64,000 nucleotides of DNA. Origin: Rhizobium herbae (GTDB taxonomy: Bacteria; Pseudomonadota; Alphaproteobacteria; Rhizobiales; Rhizobiaceae). The stretch lies in NCBI RefSeq assembly GCF_019511375.1, contig NZ_JAEUAO010000002.1, positions 744,001-808,000 on the forward strand, read 5' to 3'. This document shows positions 25,246-33,323 of this stretch, one piece after another. Positions within the stretch are counted from its first letter, which is position 1. Each line of letters opens with the position of its first letter. The position numbers were made by a program, and so were the translations under genes. Under the pieces are notes generated by a model. The model was not told where the DNA came from. It saw only the letters and a list, made by a program, of their open reading frames with translations, and did not search any database.

Positions 25246-25907
25246 TTCGAGCCTCCTGGTTTGGGACCTCCTGGCCCGTCTGGAACCTCAGGCGTGGCAT
25301 CGTTCTCCGCGTTGGCGTCGTCGCCGAGATCAAGCGCCTTCATCTCGGCTTCGGTCAGCACCACAGCGACGACAGGTAAGGCCAGCCGCGGCGAGGGTTT
25401 CGGCTTAGCCGCCGTCCCCGCCGATCCGGCCTTGCCCGCACTTCCCTTGTCGCCGCCATCGTCGCCCGCCTTCGCATCGGTATCGGTCGGCGCGGGTGCG
25501 GCTTCGAAGTCTGCCACGCTCTTGAGTTCATCCGCGCCGTCAAGGATCGTTTGCCCGATCCCCGCGAGTTCGGGGAGCGTGTGCCAGATCGCGGCCAGCC
25601 AGGGACGGGGACACGGCTGCATGTCGCCGTCCCGCAGGAGTTCAGCACGGTATCGGATGCGTTCTTCCAGCGTGCGCCAGCCCGCCGCATCGCCGCTGGA
25701 CGCCAGCTTTTCGAGGTATGCCAGAAGCGCCGGACACTCCTCTTCGAGGAATGCCTGCCGATGGTGTGTCGGTCGCCCGCGAACCAGCAGGCACCACCGC
25801 ACGACGTCCACTGCCGCCCCGTGTGCCGGATCGAGGTGAGACATTCCGATATCGCGCAGGGCTGCACGGGCATTCTGCCAAAAAATCTCTTCGCCGACGT
25901 CTTTCAT
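25242..25907 (-). CDS. Hypothetical protein between relaxase and DotA/TraY
   Basis: 221 residues, no signal peptide. The N-terminal 125 residues are helical and folded (IFWQNARAALRDIGMSHLDP, then EERIRYRAELLRDGDMQPCP). The C-terminal part is a low-complexity Ala/Gly/Asp/Lys linker (about 135-165), then a hydrophobic strand LALPVVAVVLTEAEMKALDL and an acidic, proline-rich tail. Both ends overlap neighbours by 4 nt (ATGA). The position suggests an adaptor linking the relaxase to the membrane protein, but no family is recognised. Confidence 0.65.
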   Translation of the reverse strand: MKDVGEEIFWQNARAALRDIGMSHLDPAHGAAVDVVRWCLLVRGRPTHHRQAFLEEECPALLAYLEKLASSGDAAGWRTLEERIRYRAELLRDGDMQPCPRPWLAAIWHTLPELAGIGQTILDGADELKSVADFEAAPAPTDTDAKAGDDGGDKGSAGKAGSAGTAAKPKPSPRLALPVVAVVLTEAEMKALDLGDDANAENDATPEVPDGPGGPKPGGSK

Positions 25908-27067
25908 GGCGTCATCCCTTCTGGTGTTGGTGTCGGAGCCGGTTCGTCCAGCGCGGCGGCGAGCGCCTTGGACAAATTTCGGATTTCCTGCTGTGCCGCG
26001 ATGAGCCGTTGCCGCTGCTGGCGGAACGCATAGTTCGCATCGGAAGCCTTTTTTTCGAACTCACGGCGTGAGTTGCGTTCTCTACCGGCTTCGGCTCTGG
26101 CTTTCTCTACCGTAGCCTTCGCCGCGGCGATCTCGGCGGCATATTCCTGTCGAACACTCTCACGCAGAGAGGACTCGCGCGCACCGTCGAGGACAGCACG
26201 AACGGTCCCACCGACGCCTTTCAGGCGGTTCGCCGATACCTTCACCTTCTCGGCGTCCGCCTTGATCGCCGCAGCCTTCCGTTTCGTGCGCTCGACGTAG
26301 GCGCGGCCCTGCGCTTCTACGACGGCAGCCCGCTCCACGGCCTGCTTGAGTGCCGCCGCCTGGGCCTTCTCCTGATGCCATTGCGCCCGTGTCAGGCGGC
26401 GCTTCCCCGCGCCGATGCGAGTCAAGCCAGCAGGAACGGCAACCCGCTGGTGGTAATCGTCCAACCACGCCCGCACGCCCCCGACGTAGGCGCGGTTCGC
26501 CCGCTTATCCAAGGCCTTCTTGTCCTCACCTGGAAGCATCCCGGCGGCAACGACGGCGTTCTTCTCTACGTATCCGGGATGCAGCCGGCCCGCCCGCATT
26601 TCAGCATCGTCGGGAAGCAGGTAGGCGTGTATATGCGGGTGGCTTTCGTCTACGTGCCGGACGACCGACACCAGCCGATCCCCGTACTGTTCCCGAAGCC
26701 AATCGATCGAGGCCCGCTCCCATTTCTGAACGTCGCCGCGGACGTCGGCGCTGGCGCGGTATTCCTCCATCGTCGCGGGGTGGCTGAAGACGACGGCAGC
26801 CAGGGTGTTCTGACTCTTGCGGATCGCCTTGAATGTCGTCTTGCCGTTCTTGTCCGTTCTCGGCGTCTTGGCTGCCGCCGCGCGTTCGTCATGCAGCGTG
26901 CGCAGCGCGTCCACGTCGAGGCCGTACACGATTTCCGGGGGCTTCGGGGATTGGACATGCACCGATGCCGAGGGGACCCGTGTGACCTCGTTGAAAATGA
27001 AATCCGTGGTTCGTCCCGCTTTGTCGGAGCGGGCGAAAATTTCGATGCGGGCGAACTGGTAAGCCAT
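25904..27067 (-). CDS. mobV: MobV-family relaxase (plasmid mobilisation/recombination, Pre/Mob)
   Basis: 387 residues. The relaxase metal motif HVDESHPHIH (His138 to His147) matches HxDExxPHxH of MobV. The N terminus has MAYQFARIEIFARSDKAGRT and a SQNTLAAVVFSHP stretch typical of Pre/Mob proteins. Residues about 215-380 form a long charged coiled coil (EKARAEAGRERNSRREFEKK). MobV proteins nick at oriT and lead the strand into a recipient using a helper secretion system. The gene overlaps the next gene by 4 nt and follows the 94-residue gene by 6 bp. It contains a copy of the 13-bp palindrome CTCACGGCGTGAG. Confidence 0.9.
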   Translation of the reverse strand: MAYQFARIEIFARSDKAGRTTDFIFNEVTRVPSASVHVQSPKPPEIVYGLDVDALRTLHDERAAAAKTPRTDKNGKTTFKAIRKSQNTLAAVVFSHPATMEEYRASADVRGDVQKWERASIDWLREQYGDRLVSVVRHVDESHPHIHAYLLPDDAEMRAGRLHPGYVEKNAVVAAGMLPGEDKKALDKRANRAYVGGVRAWLDDYHQRVAVPAGLTRIGAGKRRLTRAQWHQEKAQAAALKQAVERAAVVEAQGRAYVERTKRKAAAIKADAEKVKVSANRLKGVGGTVRAVLDGARESSLRESVRQEYAAEIAAAKATVEKARAEAGRERNSRREFEKKASDANYAFRQQRQRLIAAQQEIRNLSKALAAALDEPAPTPTPEGMTP

Positions 27068-27073
27068 TGCAGG

Positions 27074-27358
27074 TTACTCGGTCGGCACTCCCGGCAACAC
27101 CCATTCGATCGCGCGGCGGAGTTCTCCGAGCCGCCGTCTTTCCCGCTCCGCACCTAGCAGGTTCAGAATCTTGCGGGCCTCATTGATCGCGACATCTCTG
27201 TCCGCCGCCAACGTGTTGTTGTCGTCCTCAAACTCTTCGGGCAAAGACCGATTATTGAAGGCGAAATCGTAGCGGTTCGCGTCGATCGCCGTGATGGTGG
27301 CACCGATCGCCGTGATAGCCCTATCGATTTCAATGTCTGTAAAGATGAGTGCCGGCAT
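27074..27358 (-). CDS. Hypothetical 94-residue first gene of the mobilisation operon
   Basis: AGGAGGAAACA just upstream of the ATG at 27358 makes this a well-supported start. The product is acidic at the centre and helical at the end (DVAINEARKILNLLGAERER, then LGELRRAIEWVLPGV). No signal peptide or membrane segment. Being first in a relaxase operon it might be a nicking accessory or autoregulator, but no DNA-binding motif is recognised. Confidence 0.6.
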   Translation of the reverse strand: MPALIFTDIEIDRAITAIGATITAIDANRYDFAFNNRSLPEEFEDDNNTLAADRDVAINEARKILNLLGAERERRRLGELRRAIEWVLPGVPTE

Positions 27359-27748
27359 TGTTTCCTCCTGGTGTCTAGTGCCAAGAGAATCGTGCCTACC
27401 GGCGAAGATGAGGACAACGGAAAAGTGTATTATATGGACCGAATATAGCTTATCACTGCGTTCTAAGCATCGGCCATTTCATGGAGACCTGGCAGGGCCA
27501 TGTCGTCGCCAGAACGGCGAAGCAACCACGCCCTCGGTGACGTCGCCTGTGATGGAGGCTCGGGCCTTTTAGGCTTGAGGCCTCCGGTGGCCGTCCTGTT
27601 GCTTGAAGCGGGCATTCTGTTCTGCCCGCTTGCGATAAGCACTCTCGACCCTATTTGGCCGAGGTGCTTCTGCGCGAAGAAGCGGGACCGACTGACGCCG
27701 AAATCGCATTCATTCCCAGAGGTTGCGGCCGCCTGGGAATAGTTGGCG
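27359..27748. other. Upstream region of the mobilisation operon
   Basis: 390 bp without a supported gene. It should hold the operon promoter. AGTGTATTATA at 27424-27434 differs at one base from the AGTGTGTTATA core known at MobV nick sites, but on the strand opposite to the one expected. A 9-bp hairpin AAGCGGGCA/TGCCCGCTT lies at 27606-27631 and may end transcription of the HEPN gene. Confidence 0.4.
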
Positions 27749-28249
27749 CTAGAGCTGCCGTAGAGCTCTCTGAAACTCTTTCAGGCCATAGTATATATCC
27801 CCCAATCGAGCCTTGGTCGCCGAAGGAGCGTCAAGCGCAACTATCGGTGCAGGTCCCTGGAGATAGGTGTGCGCCAGCCCGTCACGCACTGTTTTCAACG
27901 TTCTCAACTGAGCTTCGAGTCTTGCTTTGGCCGCGGCATTGACGGACGCCTCGACATTCTCGCAAGCGACGACCCCAACGAGATTGATAAGCATTTTTCT
28001 GAAATGCCTTTCGTAATCGAATCCGTAAGTGCGCTTTACGTGGTCTTCAATTAGCCTGGTGTTGGCAGGTAACCTGACCTTCCTCGCGCAATGCCCGAGA
28101 ATGATGCCGTCCATGGAGAGCTCAATCCAACCGCATAATTCAAGTATCGCCAGTTTGGAAAAATAGGTGGCCTTCTTGACATCAGGCTCTCTCCGGTAAG
28201 CCTGATCCAGATGCGTGAGATTTTCTTCGATGTGTTTTTTTACCACCAT
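27749..28249 (-). CDS. HEPN-domain protein of a DUF262-HEPN defence-like pair
   Basis: 166 residues, all-helical. VRDGLAHTYL carries Arg122-x4-His127, the Rx4-6H motif of HEPN ribonucleases. The N-terminal KKATYFSKLAILELCGWIEL is like the MAE_28990/MAE_18760-type HEPN proteins that are often encoded beside DUF262 genes. HEPN nucleases typically cleave RNA, causing growth arrest in toxin or phage-defence settings. The start is separated by one nucleotide from the DUF262 stop, so the pair is coupled. Family assignment is by recognition, not search. Confidence 0.72.
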   Translation of the reverse strand: MVVKKHIEENLTHLDQAYRREPDVKKATYFSKLAILELCGWIELSMDGIILGHCARKVRLPANTRLIEDHVKRTYGFDYERHFRKMLINLVGVVACENVEASVNAAAKARLEAQLRTLKTVRDGLAHTYLQGPAPIVALDAPSATKARLGDIYYGLKEFQRALRQL

Positions 28250-28250
28250 G

Positions 28251-29387
28251 TCATTCAGCGAAAATGTTCACCGCTGCGGTGAGCCGGGCGTCGACCTTGT
28301 CCTTCTTCGAGAGTCCCTCTGCGAGTTCGGAGTCCGAGATGCTGTGGTCGGCACGGAACTTCGCGAGCAACTGTTGAGCATGGGGGACGGTAGACGCCTC
28401 AAGATGGTCTAGGTTTGTCGCAACCCCAATCATCACCGCTTCAAGGACGGTACCTGGAATGCGTGGAGCCGGCCGATCGGTCATGACCTTCTCGGCGAGG
28501 ACTTTAACAACTCGGACAAACAGGTCGTTATGTTCTTTGATGACTTTATCGTCCGCGTTCCGGCGATCCGACATATAATCGTTCAAGAACTTTGCGACTG
28601 ATCCTTTGTACTTGTCTCTATTGTAATAGAAGGCGAAGAATCTGAGTATCGCTTCCTGTTTTGCGAAACGGTATTTCTCCCCAGGCTGCATGTTGTTAAT
28701 GGCCCGCCAGTTGGGATCGTTGTCCCATTCCTTCAGAGCTTTGTTGAAGCTGCCAGAATAGATACAGTTTCTGATCTCTTGGTTGTTAAGCTTCAGTCCG
28801 CCCGAATTTAGGCGATGAAAAATCGTAAACAGGTACTCGTTGTGACTGCGTTTCGAAAAATCACACCTCAAGACATTTATCGGAATCGTTTGGTTTTGGA
28901 CCTTCGAGAAAATCTTTCGGAGATCGCTCCCTGGTTTCGCCGTCTTAAATGTCGCCGGCGATTTGTTGCGAAGAATCTCATCGATGTCTGGAAGCTTCGA
29001 AAGTCTCCAGTCTTCGCCATTCAGAAAACGGACTATCGTGGAAATTCTCTGCAAGCCATCTATTACCAGCCATTCATTCCGGTTGGCGTCGTAGGCGAAG
29101 CACATGCTGGGTATGGGAAGCTGTTTGATGAGTGAATCGATAAACCTTGTCTGATCTGTCGAATTCCACACCACATCTCTCTGAAAATCCGGCTGAATGA
29201 TCAGATCACCGTCCTGATACATCCGGAGCAAGTCGGCTCCTGATCGGAGTTCATTGTAGGCGACGATATCGCGGGGCGGAGACTCGTTTGTGTCGTCAGT
29301 CTCGCGCTCTGCTTCCTCCTGGCGTTCGATTTCATCCATCGGGTCGGCTGGAACAGCTTCTGCTTCTTGGTCAGTATCTTCAGCCAT
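28251..29387 (-). CDS. DUF262-domain protein (GmrS/ParB-like nuclease fold)
   Basis: 378 residues. An acidic, unstructured N terminus (1-40) precedes the DUF262 core with the motifs IIQPDFQRDVVWN (Phe68-Gln69-Arg70) and WLVIDGLQRISTI (Asp110 to Arg114), as in the NTP-using subunit of GmrSD-type and related defence proteins. The remaining part is helical (YLFTIFHRLNSGGLKLNNQE). GAGGAAG precedes the ATG at 29387. It is followed directly by the HEPN gene. Likely role: sensing or nuclease partner in anti-phage defence. Base composition looks lower in GC than the chromosome backbone. Confidence 0.82.
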   Translation of the reverse strand: MAEDTDQEAEAVPADPMDEIERQEEAERETDDTNESPPRDIVAYNELRSGADLLRMYQDGDLIIQPDFQRDVVWNSTDQTRFIDSLIKQLPIPSMCFAYDANRNEWLVIDGLQRISTIVRFLNGEDWRLSKLPDIDEILRNKSPATFKTAKPGSDLRKIFSKVQNQTIPINVLRCDFSKRSHNEYLFTIFHRLNSGGLKLNNQEIRNCIYSGSFNKALKEWDNDPNWRAINNMQPGEKYRFAKQEAILRFFAFYYNRDKYKGSVAKFLNDYMSDRRNADDKVIKEHNDLFVRVVKVLAEKVMTDRPAPRIPGTVLEAVMIGVATNLDHLEASTVPHAQQLLAKFRADHSISDSELAEGLSKKDKVDARLTAAVNIFAE

Positions 29388-29543
29388 GTTGCTTCCTCGT
29401 CAATAGCTCTCGATCTCGCCTGGTTCGACGGATCAGACAGAATGACCGTCATTTAGCCGGAATCTATTATGCCGTCACTGACGGCCACAGGGTTGGGCTT
29501 CCATGACGTGAGTAGTGCACAGGAAACTCGATCCAATACCCGT

Positions 29544-31295
29544 CTATGGTCCGTTTCGTTGCGGCTTGACGAGTTTCCCGTTTTCGTCGAATTTCGGAGG
29601 GATCAGTTTTCGCTTCTTGATCGTCGGTTTTTGCGCCCGCGTGACCATCGGCGACGGACCGTCGTTGCTGGCAGTATGCAGGAAGGACAAATCAATGACA
29701 GGGGAGAAACTCTCGACCACCTGTCGCAGCTTTGCCGTGGTGACGCCCTTGGTATAAGTCTTTCCTTCGCTTCCGACACCCTCGTGACCCATCAGTGCGT
29801 CAATGTGCGATGCTTTCAGATCGGTCGATTCCAAGACAGTGCGGAAGGAGTGTCTGAAGCTATGGAAGGTTGTTTTGGCTCCCACACCTAAATCGGTCTT
29901 TATTCTGGAAAACTCCCTGCTGAATCCAGAACTAAGTTTTCCCTGGTGCAGGCCGAGTTGCGGAAAAAGGTGTTCGGAGCCAGCCGCGCGTTGCCTTTCG
30001 GCGTAGTCGCGGAAACCGTGATTCAGCAACCATGTGTGTACAGGAACAAGACGGAGCCCCGCTTCTGTCTTTGGGTCCCACCCGGGTCTTGCTTTGATTT
30101 CAAAACAATAAACGCCGTCTCTGGTGACGAGATCGTGTGCAGGCCGTATGCGGCAGATTTCCTCAAGCCGCATTCCGGAATACATCGCGATGAGGGGCAG
30201 CCAATGAAATGGGCTGTCGTTCGGGGCGGTCCGGTATGCGGCAGACGTGAAGAGCAACTGCAGGTCTTCCTGTGACCAGGCGTCTCGGGCGGATTTTTTC
30301 GACTTTGTTCCCGGGAAGGAATGTCCCGAGAATGGGTTGAAGGTCGACGACGCATGCTTTTTGTACACGAGCCATTTCCAGATTGAGTTCATTCCGGAGA
30401 AATGGCGTTTCGCCGTTTTCATCGTAACCTTTGGAGCACCTATGTTCGATTTTGCGCGCGCCAGCTCCTTTTTTAAAGAGCCTGTACGTCCCTTGCCGTG
30501 GGTTGCGGGAAGATCGAGGACCTTCTCGCGAAACTGGGCGGCGTGATCGAACGCTATCTTGCCAATTGCAAGGTCTCCCATCAGCCCGATGAAAAGTTGA
30601 ACGCTCTTGAGGTACTGATCAGTTGTTTCGTCGTTGAGCGCTGCCCCGCCGTTGTAACCCTTGGCGATATCGTTCTGCCACGCTTCAATGAACGTTGAGA
30701 GTTTTGCAGGATTGCCTGGAAGAATCGGTGCTTGGCTTACGGGCGGCATTGCCACCAGAGTCTCGGGTTCGAAGACGGCTAACATCCTCTTGTCGACGTA
30801 TTCCTTTAGGGTCTCGCGAAGAATGGCGATTGTTTTCTTGAGGTTTTCGCCACGGCCCATACCGGTATAGTCCGAATACTCTAAGGCTGACCAAGCCTCT
30901 TCAATGACGTTATTCTCGGGGGAGACAGTTTCCGCTCTGCCCATGTCTAGCAGCATATCCGGAAGTTGCTGATGATGCTCTCGCAAAATGCCGGGCGAAA
31001 GTCCCTCAAGCTTGTCGCGCAGTCGGATTTGCCAACTGGTTGAGGATGTCAGCCAATACTTCACGGCTGCCCGTATGTCCTCGTCGGACAAGATATCCTC
31101 CTCGTGTTCCTCGACCATGCGAAAAAGCCTTTCGGTTGCAATGAACAGATGCGCTGCTCGCGCCTTGGCTGTTCTTCGCACGGTCGTTTTTAAGGATCGG
31201 TATATTTCTTTGAGGCCGATGCGCTTCTGAAGCGCCGCAGGAACACGCCTTCGGAACACAAAAGAGTCGGCTTCCCGCCGCAGGTAGTCCGACAT
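29544..31295 (-). CDS. int: Tyrosine recombinase integrase
   Basis: 583 residues, long for the family. The N-terminal module starts YLRREADSFVFRRRVPAALQ, common in large proteobacterial integrases. The catalytic set is complete: Arg376 in SGMRLEEICR, His478 and Arg481 in FHSFRHSFR, His504 in MGHEG and Tyr514 in GKTYTKG. A Lys-rich tail follows (550-583). It catalyses site-specific integration and excision between att sites. The gene starts 87 bp from the tRNA-Gln gene and reads away from it, the usual arrangement for tRNA-integrating elements. Confidence 0.95.
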   Translation of the reverse strand: MSDYLRREADSFVFRRRVPAALQKRIGLKEIYRSLKTTVRRTAKARAAHLFIATERLFRMVEEHEEDILSDEDIRAAVKYWLTSSTSWQIRLRDKLEGLSPGILREHHQQLPDMLLDMGRAETVSPENNVIEEAWSALEYSDYTGMGRGENLKKTIAILRETLKEYVDKRMLAVFEPETLVAMPPVSQAPILPGNPAKLSTFIEAWQNDIAKGYNGGAALNDETTDQYLKSVQLFIGLMGDLAIGKIAFDHAAQFREKVLDLPATHGKGRTGSLKKELARAKSNIGAPKVTMKTAKRHFSGMNSIWKWLVYKKHASSTFNPFSGHSFPGTKSKKSARDAWSQEDLQLLFTSAAYRTAPNDSPFHWLPLIAMYSGMRLEEICRIRPAHDLVTRDGVYCFEIKARPGWDPKTEAGLRLVPVHTWLLNHGFRDYAERQRAAGSEHLFPQLGLHQGKLSSGFSREFSRIKTDLGVGAKTTFHSFRHSFRTVLESTDLKASHIDALMGHEGVGSEGKTYTKGVTTAKLRQVVESFSPVIDLSFLHTASNDGPSPMVTRAQKPTIKKRKLIPPKFDENGKLVKPQRNGP

Positions 31296-31308
31296 CGCCG
31301 ATGCCCTT

Positions 31309-31328
31309 TGTGGGGGTGCAATGTGGGG
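31309..31328 (+). promoter_or_regulatory. Candidate integrase arm-binding sites, right end
   Basis: TGTGGGG at 31309-31315 and 31322-31328, 13 bp apart, lie between the integrase start and the att core. They match the pair at the left end in sequence, spacing and orientation. Confidence 0.45.
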
Positions 31329-31381
31329 TGATTCCGCACACTGGCGAGAGGGCGTAACTAATTGATTTATAAGGAGGAAAG

Positions 31382-31400
31382 TGGCTGGGGAACCTGGATT
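31382..31400. repeat. attR core within the tRNA-Gln 3' end
   Basis: TGGCTGGGGAACCTGGATT, identical to 15482-15500. The crossover must lie within or beside this 19-bp identity block. Confidence 0.85.
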
Positions 31401-31455
31401 CGAACCAGGACTAACGGAGTCAGAGTCCGTGGGTCTACCGTTAACCTATTCCCCA
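31382..31455 (-). tRNA. tRNA-Gln (anticodon CTG)
   Basis: 74 nt including encoded CCA. The acceptor stem is TGGGGAA/TTCCCCA with discriminator G. The anticodon stem ACGGA/TCCGT encloses the 7-nt loop CTCTGAC with anticodon CTG (reads CAG). The T-arm TCCTGGTTCGAATCCAGG is normal. Its 3' 19 bases form the att core of the integrated element, which has restored an intact gene. Confidence 0.93.
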
Positions 31456-31712
31456 ATGCTGCGTGAGCGAGCGTGCCGCCCAGCCGGTGAAGCGGGCTTA
31501 TAAACAAAAGATCGGCGGATGCAATAGATTTTGGGAAAAAATGTAACTTTGCCCACGCAAATTCCCCGGGCGTGCGATCCATACGATGACGCCCGAATTT
31601 AGGCATCCGGGCGCTGCACAAAAAGAATTTGGCGAAAGCCGGCGGCGCTGGTAAAGTCCGGCCAACGAAAATCAAGAGAGCGCCTCGAGCGGCGATCGTT
31701 CCGCGCGGCGCA

Positions 31713-33323
31713 ATGGACAGACACGTGAGAGACCCCGACAGCGGCGAGAAGCCGTCCGTTTCCGGGGCGTCGGCAGCAGGCCGCAACGAGGGGCAGACAC
31801 CGTCCCGTTCCGGCAAAGGCAAGCGCAGACGGGGAAAACCGTCGCGCATGGCCTCTGCGAATGCCAGTTCCTCCGGCCATGCCGGAGCAACAGGGCGTCC
31901 CGAAGTGAAAGATGCGACCGGGGAACCGGTCCGCAAACGCAAGCGCAGGCGCCGCGCCAAATCGGTGCAGGGCCAGCAGGTGGCCACTGCACTTCACGCC
32001 GCCGATGCTTCCACAACGAAGCCGGCGGCAATTCCCGGCGCCGAACAGCATTACGGCCGCAAGCGCAACAAGAAACACCGGCAGCGCCGCAGCCTGCAGG
32101 GGAGGCCGCTTGCGACTGCAGACAAGCGGCCGGGCGCAGAAGCATCCCCTCGCGCGCCGCAGGCGAACCCTGCTGCGACTGTGCGGGCGGAGGAGCGAAC
32201 GGCATCTTCCCAGATTGCGCGCGAGGAGCGCCGCAGTAGCGGCCAGGCTGCGCCCCTCGGTTTTGATTCGGCCTCGCCGCTCTATGCGGCGCTCGATCTT
32301 GGTACCAACAATTGCCGCCTGTTGATCGCGCAGCCGACGCGACCGGGCCAGTTCCGCGTCGTCGATGCCTTTTCGCGCATCGTTCGGCTCGGCGAGGGGC
32401 TCGGCGCCTCCGGCCGACTGTCGCAGGATGCCATGGACCGCTCGATCGAGGCGCTGAAGGTCTGCGCCGCCAAGCTGAAGACGCGCGACATCCGCAAGAC
32501 GCGGTTGATCGCCACCGAGGCGACCCGCGCTGCCGAAAACGGCGAGGCTTTTCTTGAGCGGGTGCTTGCCGAAACCGGTCTGGAACTCGAGATCATCACC
32601 CGTGAGACCGAGGCGCGGCTTGCCGTGTCGGGCTGCTCGTCGCTGGTCGGGCGCGAGACGAAATCCGTGGTGCTGTTCGATATCGGTGGCGGCTCCTCGG
32701 AGATCGCCGTCATCAAGATCGGCGAGAATCGCTCGAGCCGCCTTGCCAACCACATCACCCACTGGACATCGCTGCCGGTCGGCGTGGTAACGCTGTCCGA
32801 ACGCCATGGCGGCCAGCATGTCACGCCGGAGAGTTTCGAGGCGATGGTCGTAGAGGTTCAGGGCATGCTCGACAAATTCGACTGCCCGGAAATCCACACG
32901 CTCGACAATCCCGGCGACGAGAACGGCTTCCACCTGATCGGCACATCCGGCACGGTAACGACGCTCGCCGGGGTCCATCTCGACCTGCCGCGATATGACC
33001 GCCGTAAAGTCGATGGGTTGTGGCTGTCGGACGACGAGGTTTCGGCCATGCAGGCTCGGCTTCTCTCCTGGGATTTCACGGCGCGAGCCGCCAACCCCTG
33101 CATCGGCCCGGATCGCGCCGACCTGGTGCTGGCCGGTTGTGCCATCCTCGAAGCCATTCGCCGCCGCTGGCCGTCGGAACGGATGCGCGTTGCTGACAGG
33201 GGCCTGCGCGAAGGCTTGCTCACCGACATGATGGCGGATGACGGCGTCTGGCGGCGCGGCCGCGCCCGCCGGCCCGCGCGCGGCCCCGCTCCGTACGCTT
33301 CCCATGAAGGAAAGACTCAATGA
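31713..33323 (+). CDS. ppx: Ppx/GppA-family exopolyphosphatase with basic N-terminal extension
   Basis: 536 residues from the first ATG (31713); a TTG at 31629 would add 28 residues. The phosphatase core begins near residue 194 ([16 protein letters not shown]) and shows the actin-like ATPase-fold motifs, including [15 protein letters not shown] and [12 protein letters not shown]. It hydrolyses inorganic polyphosphate or pppGpp. The first 190 residues are low complexity and rich in Arg/Lys/Ala ([21 protein letters not shown]), far longer than in typical Ppx, and may bind nucleic acid or polyphosphate. It overlaps rlmE by 4 nt. The start is uncertain as no ribosome binding site is clear. Confidence 0.85.
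   Translation: MDRHVRDPDSGEKPSVSGASAAGRNEGQTPSRSGKGKRRRGKPSRMASANASSSGHAGATGRPEVKDATGEPVRKRKRRRRAKSVQGQQVATALHAADASTTKPAAIPGAEQHYGRKRNKKHRQRRSLQGRPLATADKRPGAEASPRAPQANPAATVRAEERTASSQIAREERRSSGQAAPLGFDSASPLYAALDLGTNNCRLLIAQPTRPGQFRVVDAFSRIVRLGEGLGASGRLSQDAMDRSIEALKVCAAKLKTRDIRKTRLIATEATRAAENGEAFLERVLAETGLELEIITRETEARLAVSGCSSLVGRETKSVVLFDIGGGSSEIAVIKIGENRSSRLANHITHWTSLPVGVVTLSERHGGQHVTPESFEAMVVEVQGMLDKFDCPEIHTLDNPGDENGFHLIGTSGTVTTLAGVHLDLPRYDRRKVDGLWLSDDEVSAMQARLLSWDFTARAANPCIGPDRADLVLAGCAILEAIRRRWPSERMRVADRGLREGLLTDMMADDGVWRRGRARRPARGPAPYASHEGKTQ

Larger units (their letters stand above)
15482..31400. mobile_element. Integrative, probably mobilisable element of about 15.9 kb in tRNA-Gln
   Basis: A 19-bp direct repeat (TGGCTGGGGAACCTGGATT) occurs at 15482-15500 and at 31382-31400, the latter being the 3' end of an intact tRNA-Gln gene. 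Between the copies lie a tyrosine integrase next to the tRNA, a rolling-circle replication initiator, a MobV relaxase operon with a DotA/TraY protein, a Vsr-methyltransferase-NaeI-like module and a DUF262-HEPN pair. Both ends carry paired TGTGGGG motifs. No complete type IV secretion system is present, so self-transfer is not demonstrated. Boundaries rest on the repeat; strand of the element as a whole is arbitrary. Confidence 0.85.
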
